Shown: positions 51,573-60,035 of the stretch, piece after piece | Numbering within the stretch: position 1 is the stretch's first letter | How the letters are laid out: each line of letters begins with the position of its first letter | Origin: Polyangia bacterium | GTDB lineage: Bacteria > Myxococcota_A > Polyangia > Nannocystales > Nannocystaceae | Assembly: GCA_030430565.1 (NCBI GenBank) | Contig: JAUIKS010000029.1 | Location: 1-64,000, forward strand | Length of the DNA: 64,000 bases | Reading direction: 5' to 3' | Program-made: the position numbers and the translations under genes | The notes under the pieces: model-generated | What the model was told of the DNA's origin: nothing | What the model saw: only the letters and a program-made list of their open reading frames with translations | Database searches by the model: none

Positions 51573-52637
51573 CTAGACCTCCAGGCCATGTCGGCGAGCG
51601 CACGCGCGCATCGCCGTGGCGACCTCCTGCTCCGAGAGTTCTGGGGCGCGCGCTGTGCCTGTCGGCTCCGCGCGACCCGATTCGTGAGTGTCGTGAAGGG
51701 ATGAACCCGCGCGCGCTCGCGGGGTGTCGTCGAGCGCTCCTAGAAGGCTCCCTACGCCGTTGAAGCCGCTCCGCCCCTCCAGGGACGCGTCGAGACGCGG
51801 CGACGCGCTCAGCGCCTCCTGAGCGCCCATCGTGGACGCAGCGGGTATTCGCGACCGTTCGCGCGTACCGCCCCATCGTCGAGCTGCGGGTGTTCGCGGA
51901 ATTTCGCCCGCGCCGCCCGCTCGCTGAGCTGCGGGCTCATGCGCCGTCGGACCGGTAGCGATGCTCGGGAACGACTCCAGGGCCCTCCCCGATGCCCCGG
52001 GGAATCGTGGCGGCGCCGGTCGTGACTCCAGACGCTCAGCTGTCGCCGCGCCCGAACGCGCGAGCTGGTCAACGGACGTTGCGGCCGTCGAACGCGCCGG
52101 CGCACGCAATCCACGCGAGTCAATCACGGCCGACTCCGACTCCGGCTCCACGACATCGGGCGTAGTCCCGGTCGACACACCGCGCGCCAATGCGGGTCGC
52201 TCCGCCGCTTCGACCTCAACGCGTCGGTTCGGGTTTGAGCGCGGACGAATTCGCAGGAGCGGCCGGGGCCTACGCGAACCCGCAGCACGCTCCGCGTCGC
52301 CCAGCGATCCAACGTCCGTCCGCAACGGCGCTCCGCTCCTCCGTGTCATCGGAGCGATCTGGCCTACGGCGCCACGAGTCTCTGTCGACGACGCCATACG
52401 CTCCGTCGCAGCGCGCCGCGGCTGCTCCTCTGGGCTCGCCTCACGAACGCTCGACTCCAGCGTTCGCACGCCGTCGCGCACACGTAGCGGCGCCGCCGAC
52501 ACCGGCGAGGCCACGTCAAGCACGTCTCCGTCTGGCTCGCTCGCGCCACGACTCGCCAGCTCGCCGCGAGCACCCATGACGCGGTCTAGCGGTCCCCGAA
52601 GCAAGGCCGCCAGCTCGGCGCGAGTCCACTCCCTCAC
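51573..52637 (-). CDS. Long disordered Ser/Arg/Ala-rich protein at the tape-measure position
   Basis: A 354-residue protein from a GTG at 52637 that overlaps the upstream stop. Only the ends look folded: WTRAELAALLRGPLDRVMG at the start and LSEQEVATAMRACARRHGLE at the end. The ~300 residues between are disordered and rich in Arg, Ala, Ser and Pro with no helix. It occupies the place between chaperone and hub genes where the tape measure normally lies. A tape measure is usually helical, so this is either a very unusual one or another scaffold protein. Confidence 0.55.
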   Translation of the reverse strand: MREWTRAELAALLRGPLDRVMGARGELASRGASEPDGDVLDVASPVSAAPLRVRDGVRTLESSVREASPEEQPRRAATERMASSTETRGAVGQIAPMTRRSGAPLRTDVGSLGDAERAAGSRRPRPLLRIRPRSNPNRRVEVEAAERPALARGVSTGTTPDVVEPESESAVIDSRGLRAPARSTAATSVDQLARSGAATAERLESRPAPPRFPGASGRALESFPSIATGPTAHEPAAQRAGGAGEIPRTPAARRWGGTRERSRIPAASTMGAQEALSASPRLDASLEGRSGFNGVGSLLGALDDTPRARAGSSLHDTHESGRAEPTGTARAPELSEQEVATAMRACARRHGLEV

Positions 52638-53398
52638 GAGCCCTCCACCTCGATCACGACCGCGTCCGGATGACGCGCGAGCGCGCTCTGCGTCGACGCG
52701 GCGCGGGACCTACGGTCCACGGGCTTCGTCCGCTCCCGCAAGCGAAGCAGGCGCTCGATCTCGATCGCCGGCGCGCTCCAAACCTGCCCGGGAGTCCATC
52801 CGAGGGTCGAGCACAACCACAGGGTCTGCTCCGCGCGAGCGTGGTCATCCAGCATGCGCGCGTCGAGTTCTTCGTCCTCCTCGCCGGTGTTGAGCGCGAC
52901 GACCTCGTCGAGCAAGCGCGCGCCGCCACGGCCAGCGAAGGCGCCCAAGCCCTCGCCGGACTCGGCGACGCTCGCGTGGACCATCTCGCGTAAGTAGAGC
53001 GCCGGTCGCCCGACGGTCTCGAGGCTGCGCTCCCGCGCCGTGACCTCCTCACGCCATGACCAACGCCGCAGCGTCACACCGACCGGCGCGTCATCGTCAT
53101 TGAGGTCGACACCGCCGAGCGCCCACCACAGCGCGACGGCCTCAAACGAGCTGGCAGCCGGACCGCGAGCCGCCCGCCGCAGGACCTCTCGCGCGAACTC
53201 ACCGTCGTCGAAGCGCACAACGCCGTCGCGCCAATAGCTCGCCCGCTCGAGCACATCGAGGTGCTCGGCGAGCGTCCAGTCCCGCAGCGAGACGCGCGCC
53301 CCGGACTCGGACTCAACGTGCGTCCAGACGCCATCGGGGTCCGGCGCAACGCGATACCGACACCCGTCGATGCTGATGACTCGCTCGCGCTCTTCCAC
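52634..53398 (-). CDS. Tail-assembly-chaperone-like protein
   Basis: A 254-residue protein from a GTG at 53398. Its C-terminal third (LWLCSTLGWTPGQVWSAPAI, EIERLLRLRERT) resembles the short helical domain of phage tail-assembly chaperones. The position right after the tube gene agrees. The N-terminal part (SIDGCRYRVAPDPDGVWTHV; WTLAEHLDVLERASYWRDGV) is not recognised. No frameshift signal was seen. Confidence 0.55.
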   Translation of the reverse strand: MEERERVISIDGCRYRVAPDPDGVWTHVESESGARVSLRDWTLAEHLDVLERASYWRDGVVRFDDGEFAREVLRRAARGPAASSFEAVALWWALGGVDLNDDDAPVGVTLRRWSWREEVTARERSLETVGRPALYLREMVHASVAESGEGLGAFAGRGGARLLDEVVALNTGEEDEELDARMLDDHARAEQTLWLCSTLGWTPGQVWSAPAIEIERLLRLRERTKPVDRRSRAASTQSALARHPDAVVIEVEGS

Positions 53399-53404
53399 GC
53401 GCCG

Positions 53405-53797
53405 CTACTCCTCGCGCACGCGCGTCGCCGTGAAGCCGTAGGTCGTCGCCACCGACTCCCCCGCGCCCATGGAGAACGCCTTGGTCTCGACGAAGCAGTC
53501 GTCGAACGAGAGCGTGCGCTTGGGACCGTCCTCGCTGCTGTCGCGCTTGAGGCTGGCGACGAGCTGAAACTTCCCGCGCGTGTCCAACAGCGCGTCGAGC
53601 TCGTGACTCGCCGAGCGAACTACCAGCTCGCCATGGACTTTTCTGAGACCGAAGATCACGTCCACGCGCTCGTCGGTCCCGACCGCGCGGACGTCCTCGC
53701 GCTCGGTCACGACCCTGAACACCAGCGACTGGAGTCCTTCGATCGGCTTTCCATCAACAAGCACGTTGCTGCGATTCGCGGAGTACACGCTCGGCAT
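53405..53797 (-). CDS. Tail tube protein
   Basis: A 130-residue protein. A compact beta-rich sequence (NRSNVLVDGKPIEGLQSLVF, DVIFGLRKVHGELVVRSASH, then RTLSFDDCFVETKAFSMGAG) has the size and pattern of contractile tail tube proteins and directly follows the sheath gene. Only one tube gene is present. Confidence 0.8.
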   Translation of the reverse strand: MPSVYSANRSNVLVDGKPIEGLQSLVFRVVTEREDVRAVGTDERVDVIFGLRKVHGELVVRSASHELDALLDTRGKFQLVASLKRDSSEDGPKRTLSFDDCFVETKAFSMGAGESVATTYGFTATRVREE

Positions 53798-53810
53798 CCC
53801 TCACCTCCCC

Positions 53811-55160
53811 TCAGACCTGGACCAGCACGGTCGCGTAGATGTAATCGATCGCGCGAACGGGTCGCACGGCCATATCGACCCGGACGATCCCCAGCGCGAA
53901 GTCTTGCTGCGACGAGTAGACGTCGACCTTGAACGCCGGGTCGCTCCCGTCGGTCGACGGGACGATCGCGCCCTCGCGCTCCATCTGTAGCAACGCCTCG
54001 ATCAGCTTCTGCTTGAGCGCCCCCCGGCCGTCCGCGTTGTTGAGGCGGCCGATGAACAGCTCGCCGATCATCTTCATGGTTCGGACCGCCCGATCCGCGA
54101 CGCGTCGGACGTTGATCTGGTCGCCGTCCGTCGTGATCCCGCGCAAGCAGATCACGCCGCGGTCACGGACCCGAACGACCGGCACGACTCCTCCTTGCAG
54201 GAGTTGCTTCTGCTCGTCGACGCCAAGTCGCGGACGCAGGCTATTGAGACCAGCGACGGTCTTGAAGGTCGGAGACTCGTAGTACGCCAGCTGCCCGATC
54301 ATCCCAGCGACCGCACCGGCCGCGCCGCGGGGTGCGACGAGCACGAAGCGATCGCTGCGGAGCCCCTCGGCCAACTTCGCTAGGGTGGCTGCTGAATCCC
54401 CCCGCGCCCCCTGACCAATGCCGATCCGGCCGCACGACGCAGCCGCCATTCGCTCGCAGTGCGCGATCACGTCACCGTGCACCTGAGCGACGACCTCCGC
54501 GTCGGCGTCACCTTGCAGCGAGACCATCACCATGTCGACGTCGGGCTCGTTCTCGAGCCGAGCGAGCGCGTCGCGGTACTGCTCGCGCGTCGCGTCACGA
54601 CCTCCGTCAAAGCTGTATTCGCCCGGCTCAGGAAGGTTCTCGCTGGCGTCCGCCAGACGAACGACCGCGGACCGCTCCAGCGCCCCCTCTTGTTTCAAAG
54701 AGACGTCTCGGTGACGCTCGAGCTCGTCGCCGCCGGGCCACGAGAGCGCGAGCTCAAGCACGTCTCCACGGCGCGCGTCGCTTCGGAGCTTGACGCTGAG
54801 CTTCAGCCCGTTCGCCCACGTCCCCGGCACCTTCGCCACGAGCCTGAACGCGGCGCCCTCGCCTTCATCACCCGCCGGCACGGTGACGCTCGCGCGAGCG
54901 CCTGCGTCGTCAGGGAGCGGCGAGATGACGAGCTGCGAGACGCCGTTGTCGAGAGCCTGCCGCGCCTCGGGGATGCTCATGGCCGTCGCGGTCCCGAAGA
55001 CCTCTCGCAAGCGGCTCCACGAGCTCGCTCGCGCGAGCTCGTCCGCGGGCGCGCGCTCCGTGAAGCCCACGAGTCCCAACACTCCCGATGGAGCGAGCTG
55101 CCGAGGCAGCACCTCCTTGACGACCGCAACCTGAACCCCGGGGATCACTAATCCACCCAT
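53811..55160 (-). CDS. Contractile tail sheath protein
   Basis: A 449-residue protein. I choose the ATG at 55160 (MGGLVIPGVQVAVV) with GGAG upstream. The start (PSGVLGLVGFTERAP), the central IGQLAYYESPTFKTVAGLNS and the C-terminal TDGDQINVRRVADRAVRTMK, then VRPVRAIDYIYATVLVQV, are classic sheath-family elements, including the handshake C-terminal strand. It contracts to drive the tube. It is the first structural gene of the ~22-kb operon. Confidence 0.92.
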   Translation of the reverse strand: MGGLVIPGVQVAVVKEVLPRQLAPSGVLGLVGFTERAPADELARASSWSRLREVFGTATAMSIPEARQALDNGVSQLVISPLPDDAGARASVTVPAGDEGEGAAFRLVAKVPGTWANGLKLSVKLRSDARRGDVLELALSWPGGDELERHRDVSLKQEGALERSAVVRLADASENLPEPGEYSFDGGRDATREQYRDALARLENEPDVDMVMVSLQGDADAEVVAQVHGDVIAHCERMAAASCGRIGIGQGARGDSAATLAKLAEGLRSDRFVLVAPRGAAGAVAGMIGQLAYYESPTFKTVAGLNSLRPRLGVDEQKQLLQGGVVPVVRVRDRGVICLRGITTDGDQINVRRVADRAVRTMKMIGELFIGRLNNADGRGALKQKLIEALLQMEREGAIVPSTDGSDPAFKVDVYSSQQDFALGIVRVDMAVRPVRAIDYIYATVLVQV

Positions 55161-55233
55161 GCGCGCTCCAGCCCAATACAACCGATCCGCCAGCGCGCGA
55201 CGACATTCGCCGCGCGCTCCAACCGGGAGAAAT

Positions 55234-55261
55234 CCTATACTCGGCTCTTTGAATTAAGCAA
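55234..55261 (-). promoter_or_regulatory. Putative promoter of the sheath operon
   Basis: On the minus strand, TTGCTT (55256-55261) and TATAGG (55234-55239) are spaced by 16 nt in an AT-rich window about 75 nt upstream of the sheath ATG. This resembles a -35/-10 pair for the housekeeping sigma factor. Confidence 0.4.
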
Positions 55262-55559
55262 GACGATTTAATCTTAGGCGCGATGTTCAGCGATGCAATT
55301 GCACGGAGTTCGACTGACCTGATTTGAAAAAATGAGGCGATCCGCGCACGCCGGCGCGCCGCCGCACACGCCCCCGCGGTGTACCGCCTCACCACGGCCG
55401 CCTCGCGTGAAATATGCCGGATCTTTTCCGTTGAGAGGCCCTCGAACCTCCTCACCTGCGGACGCCGAAGGAGCGCTCGCGCGCGTTGTCACGAGTGGCA
55501 ATGCGCGGGAACACCGAGCCCTCACGGCCGGGCCCTCCCCCGAATATCGCCAACACGAC

Positions 55560-55581
55560 GATCGGCGCCATCATGACGCGT
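55560..55581. repeat. 22-bp shared element, right copy
   Basis: Identical to 19603-19624 over 22 nt. Here the left half of the palindrome is not preserved. It is located ~400 nt upstream of the sheath start. Confidence 0.75.
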
Positions 55582-55710
55582 CCATAATTACGAGACAGAG
55601 ACGACGACACAAGCGCAATGGAACGTCGTTTATCCTGACGCCAACAAAACACCGCGACCCGCACTCTGCAAACATTACATGTACGACGTTCACCCGCGCG
55701 CGGCGAATCG

Positions 55711-56292
55711 TCAAACTGTCACTATCACTGACAACTCAAGCTCGTTCAACCGCGATAACACAACATCAAGTATGTAGAGACGATCCGGAGAGCTTAGAGA
55801 TGACGCAATATAGACAGTTGTGGGCCTTGTCGCCTTGTGCGCGACGAGCGAGGTCCAGACCCGGCCGAGCCACTCTTCCCATGGGTCAGTCGGGGGAAAC
55901 GGTATCAGCCCGATCAGCACGGCCGCGGTGACCGCCTCGATGAGCTTCTCCTCAAAATGCTCGAGCCGACGCGCGGCCCGTTGGTGCTGCTCGCGGAGCA
56001 GCTCCTCGGCGCGCTCGATCGACTTCGCCGCCGCGACGTTTGCAGCGCGCCGCCTCGTAGCGCGGGTCTCATCCCCCCGCGCCTGCTCACCCGCCGCGAT
56101 GATCGACGCCCTCAAGGCCGGCAGCTCGGCGCCCTCGGGCGTCCGATGCATCGCCAACACCCGCTCCGCCCCGCGCAGCCACTCCGCGGTCGCGCGCGGG
56201 AACTCGAGGTCGCCAGCCTCGTAGCGATCCACGAGCGGCGCGAGCCCCCGGAGTTGCTCATGGATCATCTCGATCTGCGCGAAGAGGGGCAT
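55711..56292 (-). CDS. Helical protein of unknown function
   Basis: A 193-residue protein. It has a long charged helical region (ATRRRAANVAAAKSIERAEE, LLREQHQRAARRLEHFEEKL), a short hydrophobic segment (AVTAAVLIGLIPFPPTDPWE) and a terminal strand pair (LYILDVVLSRLNELELSVIV). It follows the 56296 gene by 3 nt. No family is recognised. Confidence 0.55.
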   Translation of the reverse strand: MPLFAQIEMIHEQLRGLAPLVDRYEAGDLEFPRATAEWLRGAERVLAMHRTPEGAELPALRASIIAAGEQARGDETRATRRRAANVAAAKSIERAEELLREQHQRAARRLEHFEEKLIEAVTAAVLIGLIPFPPTDPWEEWLGRVWTSLVAHKATRPTTVYIASSLSSPDRLYILDVVLSRLNELELSVIVTV

Positions 56293-56295
56293 CCC

Positions 56296-57234
56296 TCACT
56301 CCGGCATGAGCTTCCAGCGCGCGCCGCCGTCGCTGCCCTGCTCCGAGCTCCACTCGAGGCCCTCCTCGGTCAGGACCATCCGTACGCGGGTCACGGCGCC
56401 TGGCGTCCCGGCGTTCTTGATCGCCTCGGTGTTGACGCGTACCTCGAAGTCTGCGGGTCGGGTGCTCTGCAGGATCGCGGCATTCTCCGCGGTGTTTCGC
56501 ACGATCAGCACGAGCTCGCTGACCGCGTCCGCGAACAGCGTCTCGTCGATCACCTGCTCCTCCTGCGCCTTCGTCCACTTCGACTCGGGCTCGTACTCGT
56601 CGCCGAAGGCGACCGGCCCGTCCTCGTCGTCCTCCTCAGGCGGGTGCTCGCGCTCGTGCTGCTCCTTGGCCTGCTCAGCGACGATCCGCGCGAACATGTC
56701 CCGCAGCATCCGCTCGACGATGATGCCGACCTCGTCGCGCACGAACACGTCTGACAGCGCGGGCCCTCCCGGCGGCTGCGACTCGAGCACCGCGCGGAGC
56801 TTTCGCAGTCGCACGAGCAGCGTCTCCTGGAGCTGGTCAAGCAGCTCCTCGGTCTCAAAACGCCGCAGCAGCGCCTGCGCGCGCTCCATGACCTCAGGTG
56901 TCATCTTGTGCTGGGTCATCTCGATGTAGCGCACGATGTCGGCCGCCCCCTCCGCGAGCGCCTCACGAGCGCGCGCGGCGACGTGCTCAGGGCTGTTGAG
57001 GCGCGCGCTCGCGGCTGGGATGACCCGCTCGAGCAGGACCGGGAGCTCGAGCACGACCTTGTTGACGCGCAGTCGCGGGACGGAGAGATGTCGGAGGTAC
57101 TCGTGGCGACGATAGGTCCGCGCGATGTTCATGACCTCGGTATCGGCGACGCTTCGAGCGTGCGCGACCCCGGAGACCAAAGCGCCGAGAACATCGGTCA
57201 AGCGCGGCACGGAGAGTTCATCATCGTCGTTCAT
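56296..57234 (-). CDS. Unknown protein, first gene of a two-gene unit next to the tail operon
   Basis: A 312-residue protein. The N-terminal 70 residues (RLTDVLGALVSGVAHARSVA, DTEVMNIARTYRRHEYL, then LSVPRLRVNKVVLELPVLLE) loosely recall the start of DUF2589-type proteins such as the one at 32267. The middle is helical and acidic (EHPPEEDDEDGPVAFGDEYE). The C-terminal part is beta-rich (VRVNTEAIKNAGTPGAVTRV). Function is unknown. Confidence 0.6.
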   Translation of the reverse strand: MNDDDELSVPRLTDVLGALVSGVAHARSVADTEVMNIARTYRRHEYLRHLSVPRLRVNKVVLELPVLLERVIPAASARLNSPEHVAARAREALAEGAADIVRYIEMTQHKMTPEVMERAQALLRRFETEELLDQLQETLLVRLRKLRAVLESQPPGGPALSDVFVRDEVGIIVERMLRDMFARIVAEQAKEQHEREHPPEEDDEDGPVAFGDEYEPESKWTKAQEEQVIDETLFADAVSELVLIVRNTAENAAILQSTRPADFEVRVNTEAIKNAGTPGAVTRVRMVLTEEGLEWSSEQGSDGGARWKLMPE

Positions 57235-57344
57235 CGTCGCCGCTCGTCTTCACGCGTCGCCTACGGGCGCCGACCACGATACCGCGGATCCATCCGAACG
57301 CGATCGGGCGAATATGCCCGCGCTGACTCGCGTATGCTCGTCAT

Positions 57345-57863
57345 GTGCACGCCCGTCGCCTTCAGACCATTCAGCGCTTGCGCATGCACGCGGCGCGTAT
57401 TCGACGAGGATCAGACGACGCGCGCTTGGTGGTCGAGACGCGTCGATGGTTGAGGCGAGTCGAGCGCGAGCTCGAGCAGCTCGAACTCCCCAGCTCATTT
57501 CCGGCTGTCTTGAGGGCTCGGCTGGAGTCGATCGAAGATCGCCTCTGGACCTGCGCGCCATTCCAACGCCCGAGCAGGGCCCAGCTCCGCGCGACGTGGC
57601 GCGCGACGTCGCTCGAGGCGCTCGAGGAGGCAAGCCGATGGCTCGATGACCACGCTGATCGTTCGAGGGTCAAACTCGAAGATCTCATCCGCCGGTTCGC
57701 AATGTCCCAACCTGAGCACGACAGCGATGGTGGCTCAACGCGGCGCGCGGGCGTGTCAAGCACAGACCGCGCTCAGTTCCTCCGAGCTGCGCTTCGCGTC
57801 CGGCGAGAAGACTGCGATCACGCGCTCGAACTCGCGCGCGGGCGGAGTTCTCCCTCCTCCTAG
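57345..57863 (+). CDS. Small Arg-rich helical protein
   Basis: A 172-residue protein from a GTG at 57345, divergent from the 56296 gene. RWLRRVERELEQLELPSSFP and LEALEEASRWLDDHADRSRV predict helices. Codon third positions are GC-rich, as in real genes of this genome, which is why I keep it. No family recognised. Confidence 0.45.
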   Translation: MHARRLQTIQRLRMHAARIRRGSDDARLVVETRRWLRRVERELEQLELPSSFPAVLRARLESIEDRLWTCAPFQRPSRAQLRATWRATSLEALEEASRWLDDHADRSRVKLEDLIRRFAMSQPEHDSDGGSTRRAGVSSTDRAQFLRAALRVRREDCDHALELARGRSSPSS

Positions 57864-58228
57864 GAGGGCTGGCGCGCAGATACGTGCTCCGGGTCCTCCG
57901 GCTCGACCACGACAACCCCAGAGCCCGCTGAGAAGCCAGCACGAGCCCGAACGAAACGTCCTCGTGTGCCGGCCTCATTCAAATCGAAGATGGATCGGGC
58001 GCGTCCCGCGATGGCGGCCTGCTTTCGCTTCCTCGCTACCCGGGGCCAGCGAGCCCGGCTACGCTGCATCACGTCTGCTCGATGTTCCACCTATGTGCCA
58101 AAATCCCCGCAGAACCCCGCGTCCTCACGCCCTCTCACGCGTACTGAGTTCCAAGTGAAAAGCCCTGATCCCGCGGTCGGGAGCGACCGAGACGGCGTAC
58201 GGCCAAGAGGTGACCGCGGGACCAGGTT
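57864..58228. other. Right boundary region of the contractile locus
   Basis: 365 nt with no convincing gene. It contains the right copy of the 27-bp flanking repeat (58077-58103) and, at its end, coding-like sequence in frame with the next gene back to a TGA at 58211. Confidence 0.55.
58077..58103. repeat. 27-bp flanking repeat, right copy
   Basis: 25 of 27 bases identical to 19440-19466, same orientation. It lies 125 nt before the start of an apparently truncated gene. Confidence 0.75.
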
Positions 58229-59305
58229 ATGGTCGCGGAGTCCTTCTGGTACTCCACCGAGCCCGCGGACGCCAAGGCCGTGCACAACACCAGCGCGCTG
58301 ATCGCCATGGCCTCGCGGCTGCACTTTGAGGCGACCGGCGACGCCAGCTTCGCCGGCCGCCCGGAGGCCTGCGCTCGGCTGCTGCGCAAGCGCGCGACGA
58401 CGACGCCCGCCGGCGGCTACACGTGGAACTACGTCGACGATGGCTGGCCGATCGATCAGCGCGCGCCCGAGGATGTCAGCCACGCGCTCGTCACCCTGCA
58501 GTTTATCCGCTTCGCCCACGCCCGCGGCTGGTGGAGCGACGCGGACATGGCGAAGATCGTCAAGACCCTGCGGCTGCAGATGTGGAGCGGCAACCCAGCG
58601 CGGCTGCGTGGGCGCGTCGACGGCTCGAGCGGGGGCGAGAGCGAGTGGAGCTGGTCGCGCGCGGCGGTGATCGGCTACGCGGTCCACGGCGACGCGCCGG
58701 GGGGCGACCCGGTGGCCTTCGAGCTCGCGCGATCGCTGCTGGTCTCGAGCTACATGACGCCCTACGAGCGCCCGCTCATGGGCGCGACCGTCGACTCGGC
58801 GCGCGCGCTGGCGATCGCGCGGCTGTTCGAGCACCGCCCGAGCAGCCACGACCCGGACTCGCGGTGGCTGATGGTCGCGGGCCCCGACGACGACGCGCTC
58901 CCGCAGGTCGCCGGCGGCGTGCGCTTCTACACCGTGGACTGGGGCGCGCCGGCCGAGCTCGAGATCGGCGCGCTGACCCTGCCCGCCCGCTCCGCGAGCG
59001 AGATCAACGCAAACTTCCTGGTCGACCTCGAGGGCGGCGATGAGCGCCCCGTCGTCGTCTCTCTGACCTACGCGGCGACGAGCGCGGGCGTCGTGCAGGA
59101 GTGGGACGGCGCCGAGTACCACCCGCTCGCGCCGCTGCCGGCGACGCTCGACCAAGACGGGCAGCTCCGCTGGATGCGGACCAGCTTCCTGCTCGACCCC
59201 GCGATCCGCCACGACTATCAGGAGGGCGTCGTCGGGACCAACGTCCTGCTACAAACGACCTCCCGGATCGACGTGAACCGGATCGAGGCGACGCCGTGGC
59301 CGTGA
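58229..59305 (+). CDS. Alpha/alpha-toroid protein, probably truncated at its N terminus
   Basis: 358 residues as read from the ATG at 58229. VHNTSALIAMASRLHFEATG, then PEDVSHALVTLQFIRFAHAR followed by GWWSDADM, are helical-hairpin repeats typical of alpha/alpha toroids (glycan or terpenoid enzymes, prenyltransferase-like). Homologous sequence would be expected to begin earlier. The in-frame sequence before the ATG remains protein-like back to the TGA at 58211, there is no signal peptide, and the ribosome site is poor. I infer the 5' part was lost at the island boundary. It overlaps the NUDIX gene start by 4 nt. Confidence 0.6.
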   Translation: MVAESFWYSTEPADAKAVHNTSALIAMASRLHFEATGDASFAGRPEACARLLRKRATTTPAGGYTWNYVDDGWPIDQRAPEDVSHALVTLQFIRFAHARGWWSDADMAKIVKTLRLQMWSGNPARLRGRVDGSSGGESEWSWSRAAVIGYAVHGDAPGGDPVAFELARSLLVSSYMTPYERPLMGATVDSARALAIARLFEHRPSSHDPDSRWLMVAGPDDDALPQVAGGVRFYTVDWGAPAELEIGALTLPARSASEINANFLVDLEGGDERPVVVSLTYAATSAGVVQEWDGAEYHPLAPLPATLDQDGQLRWMRTSFLLDPAIRHDYQEGVVGTNVLLQTTSRIDVNRIEATPWP

Positions 59306-59961
59306 GCAACGAAGAGGAGAAGCGACGAGAACAGCGAGACGACGCGCGCGACGTCCACGAAGCGTCGCTCGACTGGCGCGTGGTCGCTGAGCACCCGCCG
59401 GATGACTACCGCGTGTTCACGGTCCAGCGGCATGAGGCGCTGCACCCCCTCGACGGCTCGCGGCGGACCTTCAGCGTGCTGCGGGCGCCGGACTGGGTCA
59501 ACGTCGTCGCGCTCACGCCCGACGACGCGCTGATCCTGGTCCGTCAATTCCGCCACGGCACGCGCGCGCGGACCCTCGAGATCCCCGGCGGGATGGTCGA
59601 CCCCGGCGAGTCGCCCGTGGACGCGGCCGTCCGAGAGCTGCGCGAAGAGACAGGATACGAAGCGCGCGCCTGGTACCCGCTCGGCGTCGTCGAGCCCAAC
59701 CCCGCGATCCAGAGCAACCGCCTGCACACCTTCCTCGCGCTCGACGCCCGCCCCGCGGGCGCGACCCGCTTCGACGCCGGCGAGGTCATCGCGCGCGCCC
59801 AGCTCCCGATCGCGGAGGCCGGCGCGCGCGTGGTCGACGGGACCATCCGCCACGCGCTCGTGATCGCCGGCCTGTTTCACCTGCGCGAGCTCGCCGGCGC
59901 CTGGCGCCGCCCCTCGGCCGCGCGGCTCGCCGCGCTCCCAGGCCCGCTCGCGCCGCCCTGA
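59302..59961 (+). CDS. NUDIX hydrolase, ADP-ribose-pyrophosphatase-like
   Basis: A 219-residue protein from a GTG at 59302 (GTGA overlap). The NUDIX box GGMVDPGESPVDAAVRELRE then ETGY is complete, with the catalytic Glu residues present. VALTPDDALILVRQFRHGTR and the LGVVEPNPAIQSNRLHTFLA that follow resemble ADP-ribose/sugar-nucleotide pyrophosphatases. The N-terminal ~35 residues are charged. Confidence 0.88.
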   Translation: MSNEEEKRREQRDDARDVHEASLDWRVVAEHPPDDYRVFTVQRHEALHPLDGSRRTFSVLRAPDWVNVVALTPDDALILVRQFRHGTRARTLEIPGGMVDPGESPVDAAVRELREETGYEARAWYPLGVVEPNPAIQSNRLHTFLALDARPAGATRFDAGEVIARAQLPIAEAGARVVDGTIRHALVIAGLFHLRELAGAWRRPSAARLAALPGPLAPP

Positions 59962-59971
59962 GACCGCTTAG

Positions 59972-59996
59972 GCGCGCGAGCGGACCGCTCGCGCGC
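59972..59996. terminator. Perfect 12-bp GC hairpin after the NUDIX gene
   Basis: GCGCGCGAGCGG (59972-59983) and CCGCTCGCGCGC (59985-59996) are exact complements around one base, 10 nt after the NUDIX stop. Likely transcription terminator; no T-run follows. Confidence 0.5.
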
Positions 59997-60035
59997 GCCG
60001 TCCTTGCTCCGATCTTCTCCAAGGGGCAGGCTGCC

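Larger units (their letters stand above)
55161..55710. other. Promoter/boundary region of the sheath operon
   Basis: 550 nt without a supported gene. It contains an AT-rich promoter-like stretch (55230-55340) directed toward the sheath gene and the second copy of the 22-bp element (55560-55581). The rest shows nothing recognisable. Confidence 0.6.

Noticed and set aside
19904..57234. Complete prophage
   Set aside because: Only tail genes are present; no integrase, terminase, portal, capsid or lysis cassette was found in the window.
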